From NCBI RefSeq assembly GCF_900167085.1, contig NZ_FUXA01000018.1, positions 1-38,414 on the forward strand: a DNA stretch of 38,414 nt, written 5' to 3'. This stretch comes from Eubacterium ruminantium. Lineage in GTDB: Bacteria > Bacillota > Clostridia > Lachnospirales > Lachnospiraceae. Of this stretch, positions 6,696-15,090 are shown one piece after another; within the stretch, counting starts at the first letter, position 1, and every line of letters starts with the position of its first letter. A program made the position numbers and the translations under genes. Below the pieces are notes generated by a model, which did no database searches, was not told the DNA's origin, and was given only the letters and a program-made list of their open reading frames with translations.

Positions 6696-7976
6696 ATGTT
6701 GGATTATATACTTAAATCATTAATATCTTACTCCCTTGTGCCTGTTTTCTTACAGGTGTTCATTCTGATCTTCGTCGTGATTGCCGATCCATATATCATG
6801 AAAAAACAAAAAAGGATAATGATGATAATCACTATTCTTGTTATTTGTCTGATATTTGATAATCTGCTTTCATATTATTTATCAACGTCTCGGTCAATAA
6901 TTTATCTAAGGACTATTGAATCAATCTTTGGATATAGTATAAGACCTGTCATCATAGTTTTATTTTTCTATATAGTAAATCCACAGAAGAAATATCATTT
7001 ATTTTGGCTTTTGGTCGATCTGAATATCATCATTTATATGACGGCATTATTCTCGCCAATCGCTTTTTCTATATCAAAGGATAATCATTTCATTCGTGGG
7101 CCTTTAGGTTTTACATCTCATATCACTTGTGTGATATTGATACTTTATCTTATGGCCATTTCTCTTTTTGAATGGAGATTCACCCGCGGAATTATGATGT
7201 TTATTCCTATCATCAATACATTTTTAATAATCATTGCCATAATAATGGATTCCTTTGTCGTGACTGAGGATAACAGGCTGACATTCCTTACAATAACTGT
7301 AGTAAGTTGTACCTTGTTCTACTATGTATGGCTGCATCTTAAGTTTGCCCATGAATATGAGGAGAAACTAAGGAATCAGCAAAGGACGAAACTTATGCTG
7401 AGTCAGATTAATCCACATTTCATGATCAATTCCCTTGGTGCGATAAAGGAGCTGTGTGATTCGAAGGAGGCAAGGGTGGCGGTAGACCAGTTTGCCAGAT
7501 ATCTGCAGGGCAATATGGAAACTATGATGAGGCAGGATATCATTTCTTTTAAGAGTGAGCTTGAACATACAAAGGCCTATCTTGCGTTGGAGCAGATCAG
7601 ATTCGAGGATGCGCTTCAAATCAAGTATGATATAACTTGCAGTGACTTCGGCATATCTACCTTGTCGCTGCAGCCTATAGTTGAAAATGCAGTCCGGCAT
7701 GGTGTTCGTGGTTCGGAGAAGGATGTTGGTACGGTTATCATTTCAACAAGAGAATTTGATGATCGTTATGAGATAAAAGTTTCCGACGACGGTGTCGGAT
7801 TTGATCCGGACAATATAAAGCCGAAAAATGACGGCCGGGAACATATAGGTATTCAAAATGTTCGGGATAGACTGAAAGCGGTTTGCAATGCTGAGATGAT
7901 CATTGAATCAACGCCGGGAGAAGGAACCGATGTCAGTATCATTATTCCAAAGAGGGAGGGGGAAGGCTTATGCTGA
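6696..7976 (+). CDS. LytS/YpdA-type sensor histidine kinase
   Basis: Start ATG 6696 is chosen because GGGGGAGGG (6681-6689) precedes it; a TTG at 6654 would add 14 residues with no such site. The 426-residue protein has about six membrane spans in residues 1-215, a short linker, then the LytS-type kinase. QINPHFMINSL holds the phospho-acceptor His241, LQPIVENAVRHG (325-336) is the N box, SDDGVGFD (363-370) the G1 box, and GIQNVRDRL the G2 region. No extracytoplasmic sensory domain is visible, so the signal is probably sensed in the membrane. It overlaps the response regulator gene by 7 bases. Confidence 0.9.
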   Translation: MLDYILKSLISYSLVPVFLQVFILIFVVIADPYIMKKQKRIMMIITILVICLIFDNLLSYYLSTSRSIIYLRTIESIFGYSIRPVIIVLFFYIVNPQKKYHLFWLLVDLNIIIYMTALFSPIAFSISKDNHFIRGPLGFTSHITCVILILYLMAISLFEWRFTRGIMMFIPIINTFLIIIAIIMDSFVVTEDNRLTFLTITVVSCTLFYYVWLHLKFAHEYEEKLRNQQRTKLMLSQINPHFMINSLGAIKELCDSKEARVAVDQFARYLQGNMETMMRQDIISFKSELEHTKAYLALEQIRFEDALQIKYDITCSDFGISTLSLQPIVENAVRHGVRGSEKDVGTVIISTREFDDRYEIKVSDDGVGFDPDNIKPKNDGREHIGIQNVRDRLKAVCNAEMIIESTPGEGTDVSIIIPKREGEGLC

Positions 7977-8773
7977 TTTTTGCCATAGACGACGAACCTA
8001 AGATGCTCAGGTCGCTTAATGCGGCTATTGAAGAGGCACGTCCTGATGCGGAAATATGTGCGTTTTCAAAAATATCCGAAGTGATCCATTCTATTAAAGA
8101 AGAGAAAAGGAAACCGGATGTGGTATTCACTGATATTGAGATGCCTGTAATGAGCGGGATAGAGCTTGCTATCAAGATTAAAAATGTGGTGCCGGATGCG
8201 AGGATCATTTTTGTAACAAGTCATTCGCAATATGCTGTCGAAGCATTTCGTCTGCATATAAATGGATACATCCTTAAACCTGTTGATCCGGAAAGGGTTA
8301 AGGAGGAATTAAAGCTGCTGGATATTCCGGTGAATGTACCTGAACCTGAATCAAAACTCAGGATAAAATGTTTTGGATATTTTGATGTATTCTGGCAGGG
8401 CAAGCCACTGATCTTTAAAAGAAATCAGACCAAGGAACTTCTGGCATATCTTGTTGATCGGGAGGGTGCGGCGTGCACAAGTGAAGAACTTATAACAGCC
8501 TTGTGGGAAGACGTGAAAGATGATAAGGTTGCTAAAAGTCATATCCGAGTTCTTATAAGTGATCTTCGAACAACTCTTGGAAATATCAAGATGGAAGGAA
8601 TTCTTATTCGAGAGAAAAGGATGATCGCCATAAAGCGTGATATGATTGATTGTGATTATTACAGAATGCTCGGTGGAGATGTAAATGCAGTTAATTCATA
8701 TCATGGAGAATATATGAAACAGTATAGCTGGGCTGAATATACCAACGCGAAACTTCACTTCAGTGATATATGA
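7970..8773 (+). CDS. Response regulator with winged-helix (OmpR/SARP-like) output domain
   Basis: This 267-residue protein has receiver residues 1-115 with acidic pair D7/D8, phospho-Asp D55 in FTDIEMP, Thr83 and Lys103 (LKP). Residues about 128-230 are a winged-helix DNA-binding domain of the Trans_reg_C/SARP type (KRNQTKELLAYLVDREGAAC, then TSEELITALW and KSHIRVLISDLRTTLG). Only a short tail follows, so the bacterial transcriptional activation domain of full SARPs is missing or trimmed. It overlaps the kinase gene by 7 bases and clearly pairs with it. The next promoter downstream carries 11-base-spaced direct repeats, as expected for a SARP-like activator. Confidence 0.88.
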   Translation: MLIFAIDDEPKMLRSLNAAIEEARPDAEICAFSKISEVIHSIKEEKRKPDVVFTDIEMPVMSGIELAIKIKNVVPDARIIFVTSHSQYAVEAFRLHINGYILKPVDPERVKEELKLLDIPVNVPEPESKLRIKCFGYFDVFWQGKPLIFKRNQTKELLAYLVDREGAACTSEELITALWEDVKDDKVAKSHIRVLISDLRTTLGNIKMEGILIREKRMIAIKRDMIDCDYYRMLGGDVNAVNSYHGEYMKQYSWAEYTNAKLHFSDI

Positions 8774-8868
8774 TTTCTGTCAAGAAATATTTCCTAAAAT
8801 AATGCACAAAATTAATTCTGATAAATATTATGAATTTATTAATTATGCCTTAATAAATATGTCGAAAA

Positions 8869-8901
8869 GTAACGTTTGTGTAACGCTACAACAAGTATAA
8901 T
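8869..8901 (+). promoter_or_regulatory. Activator-type promoter with direct repeats before the secreted repeat protein
   Basis: GTAACGTT (8869-8876) and GTAACGCT (8880-8887) are direct repeats 11 bases apart, one helical turn, placed where a -35 would be. TATAAT is at 8896-8901. There is no good -35 at standard spacing. This is the geometry of activator-dependent promoters bound by OmpR/SARP-type proteins. A leader of about 70 bases with TAGGAGGTG follows. The rest of 8774-8977 shows no gene. Confidence 0.55.
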
Positions 8902-8977
8902 CAATATGTATTTAGTTGATGATACAAATGATTAAATCTTAAGAAATTTTAAGACATATTATTTAGGAGGTGAGATT

Positions 8978-11900
8978 ATGAGTCGTAAGTTTAGAAGAAT
9001 TCTAAGCATTGTAATGACATTTGTAATGTGTCTTTACATGATGCCAAATGTAGTCTTGGCTGACGGAAATGACCTGGATTACGAATTGATTGTTAGTATT
9101 ACAACCGGATCTAATGAGATCGGCGGAACAATAGCTGCAACGGTCAGTCTTAGAAATAATACAGGTTCAGAAAAGACTCTTCAGGCTTTTGATTTTTACG
9201 CAACCGGTTCTTCAAATGTGTCAATTACCGGTTACACAAATGCCGCTCAGGTCGATGCAGTTCCTGTAATGAATGGATCAACGCTTCATGTCAGAAAAAT
9301 CGGTAAGCAGAATAATGATCAGTCATATTCTAATACAGAACTAACATTATCGGCTGGAGAAAGCGTTGTTCTCGGTACTATAAATGCTACTTTATCAAAT
9401 GATATCATAGATGGAGATACTTACAGTATTTCTATTGTCGGCGTCGGAGATACTAGAGCAAATATAGCTGTGGCAAATGATGATAACAGCCACTATCCTT
9501 TGCCATCAACGAATCCGGGAACATTTCATAAAACGTATACAGTAACATATGTTGATAAGGGTCTTAACGATGACTCTTATGTTACAATAGGAACAGGAAT
9601 AAAACGGCATGGACATAACTATACAATTTCTACTAATTTAAACGATAATACAGTATTTAATGTTAATCCTATACCAACTCACAGTCCAAAGCAGTATTTC
9701 GGAGGATGGGCTACATCTGAGTATGGAGGTACAGTGTATACAGTAGGTGGTAGCAATGTTTATTCAACAAATAGTGATATTACACTTTATGCAAGGTGGC
9801 CATACAGCAATCAGGAAGTTACGTTCTTGGGTGCATGGGGTGGTAGTATTGGTAGTAGTATATCTGTACCTTACAATGATCATATAAGTTTAGCTGACAT
9901 ACCTTCAGATGAAGCTGTATTGAATACCATTGGTGATAATGCAAGATGGGGTTATCAATCAGATTTCGAATTCTTAGGTTGGGTACCGGTAAGTGGCCAG
10001 TCGGATGTCGGAGATGTAGTTGGTGGTCGTGAATTCCCTGGTGCAAATACCGGTAGTATTATCAGCAAAGAGGATATGACAAACCTGTTGATTAATGATA
10101 CTACATATTTTGCTCCAAAATTTGCATATAAAAGTAATTTATCTGCATCATTTGCAGTAGCAGGTAACTATTCAGGTGTACAGAATATGCCGCCGACACA
10201 AACAGGTTTATCTGTTCACAGTAAGGTAACAGCACCGCCATCAGATCCAAGTCTTAATGGATATACATTTAACGGATGGTATAAAGAGGATACATGTAAT
10301 ACATTCTGGGATTTTGCTAATGATGAAATTACATCAAACGTAACAATTTATGCAAAGTTTACTGCAAATAGTTACGATATTACTTATCACGAAAATGCTG
10401 GTGTATTTAGTAGTAATTACACAGCACCTGCATCATATACATATGGTACAGAAGTAAATCTTCCTACAAGTTCAAATATAAGTAAGACAGGTTATATATT
10501 CGCCGGATGGTATGAGAATTCCGGATTTGATGGATCTCCAGTATCAGCAATAAGCAATACTTCTACAGGTCCAAAGGAGTTTTATGCTAAATGGACTCCA
10601 ATAAGTTATTCTATTAGATTTAATTCAAATGGTGGTACCGGAAATATGGATAATCAGGTATTCGCATATGGTGAATCTAAAGAACTTAGTCAGAATGAAT
10701 TCACTAATAGTGGAAAAACATTCAAAGGATGGAGCACATCAGAGAATCCGGCAGATGATAGTGCGATAAATTATAGTGATAAGGCTTCCGTATCAAATCT
10801 TTCAACTACAAATAATGCAGTTATTGATTTATACGCAGTTTGGTCAGTTGATGCTTATCAAATCACTTATAATTTAGGTGGTGGTTCAGATGCAGGATCT
10901 AATCCAACAACATATTCTGTTACATCACCTGCAATTTCACTTACAAATCCTACAAGAAATGGTTATACATTTACAGGTTGGACAGGAACAGGATTAAGTG
11001 AAGCTAGTACATCTGTAACAATACCATCAGGAAGTACAGGAGATAGAGAATATACCGCAAATTGGTCACCGATATCATACACAGTTACTTTTGATGAGAA
11101 TGGTGGAGATGATATATCAAATTTAACTTATAATATTGAATCAACAAGTGCTCTTGGATCAACAAGCAGAAATGGTTACTCATTTACAGGTTGGAAAGTT
11201 ACAACCGCAGGAGGAAACTGGGAAGAGAATACTGTGCTTTCGGCTACAGATATAGTAACAGGAAAATACGGTGATGTTACTCTTACAGCTCAGTGGACAC
11301 CTACAAATTATACAGTTACATTTAATTCAAATGGTGGAAGCGCAGTTTCTGCTATGACTTATACAATTAACAGTACAAATACTTTGCCAACTACAAGTAA
11401 AGATGGTTACACATTTAACGGTTGGAAGGTTACAACCGCAGCAGGAAACTGGGTAGCAAATGATGATTTAGGAATAACATATGCCTTAAATGGTAATTAT
11501 GGTAATGTAACTCTTACAGCTCAGTGGGCAGTTATAAATTATACAATATCATATGATGGTCTTACAGATGCGACCGTATCAGGTAATCCAACATCATACA
11601 ATATCGAATCCAATGCAATAACACTGAATAATCCTACAAAAACAGGTTATACATTTGCAGGATGGACAGGAACAGGATTAAATGAAGCAAGTACATCTGT
11701 TACAATACCATCAGGATCAATGGGTGATAGATCATATACTGCTACATGGAATATAATTACATATGAAGTAAAATTCTATGATAAACCTGAGAACGCACAA
11801 GATAAGCAGGTTATTGAAACAAGAACATATACAATTGCAAATCCGACTATTGAAGCACCAACAGTTCCGGGTAAAAACGGATATAACGGAGCATGGAGCA

Positions 11901-12676
11901 GTTATGATTTAACAGATCTTGGTAATAAAAATGTATATCCGGTATATACACCAATACAGTACACAATCACATTCGATACTAATGGTGGTACTGCAATAGC
12001 TCAGATGACATATACTATAGAATCAACAAGTACATTACCTGCAGCAAGTGGTAAGACTAACCATACCTTCGACAATTGGAAGGTTACAACAGCAGGCGGA
12101 AACTGGGCAGAAGATTCAACATATAATTCAGCATATTCTCTTACAGGAAAATATGGTAATGTAACTCTTACAGCTCAGTGGACAGTTGACTTTAGCTATG
12201 TAGTTGAAGAATACAAATATGCATATACAGGATACAGACTTCTTAGAGTAAAAGCTGATAGCTTAAGTGTAGATGAGGTATATACATATAATGGCGTAGT
12301 TATGAAGTATACAGATGATTCGGCGTATCAGATTGATGATAGTCCGGTATTCTATACACTTATACCAACATCAGTTAATACTTTAAGTGATGATCAGATA
12401 GGTATGATTTCATCTATTAACGGAAATAGAACAGATAATACAATTAATGTTTCTGCAGGTGATGTAAATGGTGATGGCGTAACAAATATAGCAGATGCGA
12501 ATACTGTATATCAGATGCTTACACAGAATTCAGCTGGTGGATACTATTCACAGGAACAGCTTTCTACCCGTGATCGTTTAGCAGCCGATGTATCTTCTTC
12601 TACAACAAATGTAGAGCACCGTGCATCTATCGCCGATGTTAATGCAATCATTAATGCAATAAATGGTAGCAACTAA
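8978..12676 (+). CDS. Secreted repeat protein: cohesin-like N-terminus, Listeria-Bacteroides (InlB B) repeats, dockerin-like C-terminus
   Basis: This 1232-residue protein starts after TAGGAGGTG (8962-8970). Residues 1-29 are a signal peptide ending VVLADG. Residues about 32-180 (YELIVSITTGSNEIGGTIAA..., 'LSAGESVVLGTINATL') resemble a cohesin-type beta sandwich. About ten repeats of the InlB_B/Flg_new type follow (roughly 185-1105), each with a 'YTVTFNSNGG' strand, 'GYTFNGW' and 'VTLTAQW'. The C-terminus (about 1160-1232) is dockerin-like: a full first calcium loop DVNGDGVTNIAD and a degenerate second (DVSSSTTNVEHRASIAD). No LPXTG or membrane anchor is present, so surface attachment would be through the dockerin. 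Probable adhesin or cell-surface scaffold protein; the function is inferred. It is probably controlled by the two-component system just upstream. Confidence 0.85.
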   Translation: MSRKFRRILSIVMTFVMCLYMMPNVVLADGNDLDYELIVSITTGSNEIGGTIAATVSLRNNTGSEKTLQAFDFYATGSSNVSITGYTNAAQVDAVPVMNGSTLHVRKIGKQNNDQSYSNTELTLSAGESVVLGTINATLSNDIIDGDTYSISIVGVGDTRANIAVANDDNSHYPLPSTNPGTFHKTYTVTYVDKGLNDDSYVTIGTGIKRHGHNYTISTNLNDNTVFNVNPIPTHSPKQYFGGWATSEYGGTVYTVGGSNVYSTNSDITLYARWPYSNQEVTFLGAWGGSIGSSISVPYNDHISLADIPSDEAVLNTIGDNARWGYQSDFEFLGWVPVSGQSDVGDVVGGREFPGANTGSIISKEDMTNLLINDTTYFAPKFAYKSNLSASFAVAGNYSGVQNMPPTQTGLSVHSKVTAPPSDPSLNGYTFNGWYKEDTCNTFWDFANDEITSNVTIYAKFTANSYDITYHENAGVFSSNYTAPASYTYGTEVNLPTSSNISKTGYIFAGWYENSGFDGSPVSAISNTSTGPKEFYAKWTPISYSIRFNSNGGTGNMDNQVFAYGESKELSQNEFTNSGKTFKGWSTSENPADDSAINYSDKASVSNLSTTNNAVIDLYAVWSVDAYQITYNLGGGSDAGSNPTTYSVTSPAISLTNPTRNGYTFTGWTGTGLSEASTSVTIPSGSTGDREYTANWSPISYTVTFDENGGDDISNLTYNIESTSALGSTSRNGYSFTGWKVTTAGGNWEENTVLSATDIVTGKYGDVTLTAQWTPTNYTVTFNSNGGSAVSAMTYTINSTNTLPTTSKDGYTFNGWKVTTAAGNWVANDDLGITYALNGNYGNVTLTAQWAVINYTISYDGLTDATVSGNPTSYNIESNAITLNNPTKTGYTFAGWTGTGLNEASTSVTIPSGSMGDRSYTATWNIITYEVKFYDKPENAQDKQVIETRTYTIANPTIEAPTVPGKNGYNGAWSSYDLTDLGNKNVYPVYTPIQYTITFDTNGGTAIAQMTYTIESTSTLPAASGKTNHTFDNWKVTTAGGNWAEDSTYNSAYSLTGKYGNVTLTAQWTVDFSYVVEEYKYAYTGYRLLRVKADSLSVDEVYTYNGVVMKYTDDSAYQIDDSPVFYTLIPTSVNTLSDDQIGMISSINGNRTDNTINVSAGDVNGDGVTNIADANTVYQMLTQNSAGGYYSQEQLSTRDRLAADVSSSTTNVEHRASIADVNAIINAINGSN

Positions 12677-12752
12677 TTTGATTAATAATATCAGTTTTTT
12701 ACAAACTATTTTATCAACACTCCTTTATTTGGAAAACTATGATAAACTAACC

Positions 12753-12781
12753 AGAGGGGCCGGTCTTAGACCGGCCCCTCT
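12753..12781. terminator. Very strong GC-rich hairpin after the repeat-protein gene
   Basis: AGAGGGGCCGGTCT (12753-12766) and AGACCGGCCCCTCT (12768-12781) are perfect 14-base inverted repeats with one base between; in practice about 12 pairs around a 5-base loop. It stands out sharply from AT-rich surroundings. No T-run follows on either strand, so it may be a transcript-end stabiliser or a factor-assisted terminator rather than a classic intrinsic one. The remaining bases to 12958 hold no gene I can support. Confidence 0.65.
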
Positions 12782-12958
12782 CCCGTGTACTTCCGGCGGC
12801 ACACATTTCTAAGGATAAAGTGACATTTTCAATTTGGTCTAAACAATGTTATTATAGAGAAATATTAAACAGTTTACGCCGGAGAAATCTTTTAAAGGGT
12901 TTAAAATTTAATGATTAATTTTATCCATTAAGATTAGGACATTTTGAAAGGGCAGGAC

Positions 12959-13813
12959 ATGAGTATATACAGGCAGATAAAAGACAATTTCATAATGACA
13001 AATGCCTGGAATGACTGGGCGTCTTACCGAGAGAAATTAACAGATCTAATCGTGAGTAAGAATAGCGGGAGTGTCATGATTGTTGGAGCCGGACGCTGCA
13101 ATGATATTGATCTAAGGATGATACTTCAGACATTTGATAAAGTGATAATGATCGATGTGGACGAAGAAGGTGTAAGAGAAGCGGCGGCCGGTTTCCCGGA
13201 GAATCTTAGAAAGAAGATTGATGTTATGGGCATTTCGCTTACGGGAATCTATGAGGATGAAGTTGAAGACTTCTGCGAAGAAATGACTTATATTGCCAGA
13301 ACAGACGGAATGAACGGGGACAAAGATCATTTTGTCAGTAAGCTTAGATCCTACATGGATCATTTTGAAGAAAAGCTGGAAAGAAATATAGATGAGTTAA
13401 ATAGTTTATTCTCAGTAATTCATGTGGATGTAACAGTAAGCTGTGGGGTTCACAGTCAGCTTTTTTCCATGATATCTATTTTTATAAAAATACTTATCAA
13501 TAATCTTTCTTCTGTCTTTAATGATATGGACCGGATGGAAGCGGAAATGGAAGAAAGACTCCGTCATATGAATGATATGATAATACCGGTCATCAACAGA
13601 GCTCTTTATAATTCTTCGATGGAGAAGATTTATTTCGGTAATGAGTATATGCCTGATAGCCCTGTTGAAGGTGCGGATCAGTGCATAAGAGATGTCAGAG
13701 ACAGATACTCACCGTCGGAGACGCAGCTTATCTGGGATTTCAATCCTGCCGAAGAAAAAAAATATAATATGCTTATACAGATTTGTGGAGTGAATCGTGA
13801 TCTTGAACAATGA
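12959..13813 (+). CDS. Methyltransferase-like (Rossmann-fold) protein of unknown substrate
   Basis: ATG 12959 (MSIYRQIKDN) is favoured over a TTG at 12944; AAAGGG and AGG lie just upstream. The 284-residue protein has a nucleotide/SAM-binding signature: the first strand and glycine loop GSVMIVGAGRCNDIDL (37-52), then the second strand VIMIDVDEEG ending in acidic Asp66 and Asp68. The later segment VIHVDVTVSCGVHSQLFSMI resembles the strand-4 region. This is the pattern of class I SAM-dependent methyltransferases, but I cannot name the family or substrate. It ends at its own terminator and is thus a separate unit just ahead of the biosynthetic operon; whether it serves that pathway is open. Confidence 0.6.
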   Translation: MSIYRQIKDNFIMTNAWNDWASYREKLTDLIVSKNSGSVMIVGAGRCNDIDLRMILQTFDKVIMIDVDEEGVREAAAGFPENLRKKIDVMGISLTGIYEDEVEDFCEEMTYIARTDGMNGDKDHFVSKLRSYMDHFEEKLERNIDELNSLFSVIHVDVTVSCGVHSQLFSMISIFIKILINNLSSVFNDMDRMEAEMEERLRHMNDMIIPVINRALYNSSMEKIYFGNEYMPDSPVEGADQCIRDVRDRYSPSETQLIWDFNPAEEKKYNMLIQICGVNRDLEQ

Positions 13814-13823
13814 TCTGATTAAA

Positions 13824-13860
13824 AACCTCTTTACCGGATAAAAGGTAAAGAGGTTTTTTT
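13824..13860 (+). terminator. Intrinsic terminator after the methyltransferase-like gene
   Basis: AACCTCTTTACC (13824-13835) and GGTAAAGAGGTT (13844-13855) form a perfect 12-bp stem with an 8-base loop, followed by a run of seven T. It starts 10 bases after the stop codon and separates this gene from the biosynthetic operon. Confidence 0.93.
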
Positions 13861-13863
13861 ATG

Positions 13864-13963
13864 CTAACAAAATAATCTTGCACTAACAAAAGTTATATGC
13901 TACTATCTTGTGTTAGTAATAACTAATCCATGCTGATAGACGTAATTTAATAGGATTCTAACA
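13864..13963. promoter_or_regulatory. Cluster of CTAACA motifs upstream of the biosynthetic operon
   Basis: CTAACA occurs at 13864, 13883 and 13958 on the plus strand and as TGTTAG at 13911-13916. The first two are inside a 9-base repeat CTAACAAAA 19 bases apart. The second pairs with the inverted copy as ACTAACAAAAG (13882-13892) / CTTGTGTTAGT (13907-13917), 10 of 11 matching. TTAGTAATAACTAA (13913-13926) is a further palindrome. This is the leader and likely control region of the 22-kb operon. The regulator is unknown; a metal-responsive one would fit the cluster. Confidence 0.5.
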
Positions 13964-13983
13964 TGCATAAGGAGGGACATAAT

Positions 13984-15054
13984 ATGAAAAAAGTTGGGAT
14001 TATAGGTGCTAGCGGTAAGATAGGACTTATGTCTGCAAAAGCATTGGAAGGTAGTTGTTGCATAAAGGGTGGTAGCAGAAACTATAGTGATAGTTTTAAG
14101 GGGATAGAAAACTTTGAGTGGCAGCAGGTTGATATTTATGATGATGACAGCCTGGATAAATTCTGTGATGGTTGCGATATTATTTTAAACTGTACCGGAC
14201 CGGCAGGAATTGTCAAAGAGCGAGTAGCAGTAGCTGCGGGGAAGATGGGGATTCCTTATGTGGATACTGCAGATGTGATACTTGTAGATAAAAGTATACG
14301 TGATGCACTTCCTCAAAATAGTGTATATGTAGCAGGAGGCGGTTATGTTCCGGGACTTGGGGGACTGCTTATAAAATACATTTCGGACAAGTTGTTCGAT
14401 AGGGTTGATAAAGTGAAGTGTTATCAGGTTGGAAAACAGTGTTTTTCATCAATTGCATTTACTGATATTGTGCTTACTTCTTTTTGTGGTACAGGAAAAG
14501 GAGATTCTTACTTCCGTAACGGAAGGATTCTGCAAGAGCACAATCTCGGAGAAATCTATAAGAAATTTCCAAAAACTGAAAAAGAGACAAAGATCAAAGC
14601 TTTCCTCAGTGATGAAATGATCGATATATCTGCCAAATGTAATATCAGAGAGCTGCATTGGTTCAATGGAGTAACTGATGAAAGGCTTTCGGATCTTGTT
14701 ATGAAGTCAGTAAGTCATCTTATTAAAGACGGTAAAGATAATCCGATGGATATCATTGGTAAATATGCAAAGGAATATGAGCAGAATACATCTTCTGATG
14801 AGGAAGAATGGTCGACTGTCATTATCGAAGTAAGAGGTCTTAAGGATGATATCCGTAAGGAGTATAGGATTTCATACAATGTGGAAAAGGAAGAAGAAGC
14901 ATGCGGAATGATCGCGTCACTTGCAGTTAGAAGGCTTCTAAATTGCTGTGTGGAAAATGGCACATATCGTCCGGCTGATATCGTTTCTTCTGATGATATC
15001 CGGCAGATGATAAATGATCCGTTATTCGGTGAATTCACAATTGAAGAGATTTAA
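13984..15054 (+). CDS. Saccharopine-dehydrogenase-like NAD(P)-dependent reductase
   Basis: ATG 13984 (MKKVGIIGASGKIG) is the start because AAGGAGGG (13969-13976) lies before it; an ATG at 13963 would place this site inside the gene. The 356-residue enzyme has a dinucleotide loop GASGKIG (8-14), then a Rossmann half containing DIYDDDSLDKFCDGCDIILN and NCTGPAG, and VAGGGYVPGLGGLL, as in the saccharopine dehydrogenase NADP-binding family. The C-terminal half is divergent. As first gene of the NRPS operon it is likely to tailor the product: by analogy with PchG/YbtU it could reduce a thiazoline or another C=N, although those belong to a different (Gfo/Idh-like) family. That role is inference. Confidence 0.75.
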   Translation: MKKVGIIGASGKIGLMSAKALEGSCCIKGGSRNYSDSFKGIENFEWQQVDIYDDDSLDKFCDGCDIILNCTGPAGIVKERVAVAAGKMGIPYVDTADVILVDKSIRDALPQNSVYVAGGGYVPGLGGLLIKYISDKLFDRVDKVKCYQVGKQCFSSIAFTDIVLTSFCGTGKGDSYFRNGRILQEHNLGEIYKKFPKTEKETKIKAFLSDEMIDISAKCNIRELHWFNGVTDERLSDLVMKSVSHLIKDGKDNPMDIIGKYAKEYEQNTSSDEEEWSTVIIEVRGLKDDIRKEYRISYNVEKEEEACGMIASLAVRRLLNCCVENGTYRPADIVSSDDIRQMINDPLFGEFTIEEI

Positions 15055-15086
15055 TAATTCGAAGAGATTAAATAATTCGAGGAGAT
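15043..15086 (+). repeat. 18-bp tandem duplication creating a ribosome site
   Basis: GAAGAGATTTAATAATTC (15043-15060) is repeated as GAAGAGATTAAATAATTC (15061-15078), one mismatch, and a partial third copy begins GAGGAGAT (15079-15086). The first copy holds the stop codon of the reductase gene; the GAGGAG of the third is the Shine-Dalgarno of the lipoprotein gene. Confidence 0.75.
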
Positions 15087-15090
15087 AAAA

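Noticed and set aside
8869-8887. Reading the GTAACG repeats as LytTR binding sites
   Set aside because: Spacing is similar to LytTR half-sites, but the local response regulator has no LytTR domain; a winged-helix site fits the context better.
12959-13813. Including the methyltransferase-like gene in the NRPS operon
   Set aside because: A strong intrinsic terminator at 13824-13860 and a separate leader region divide them; co-function remains possible but is unsupported.
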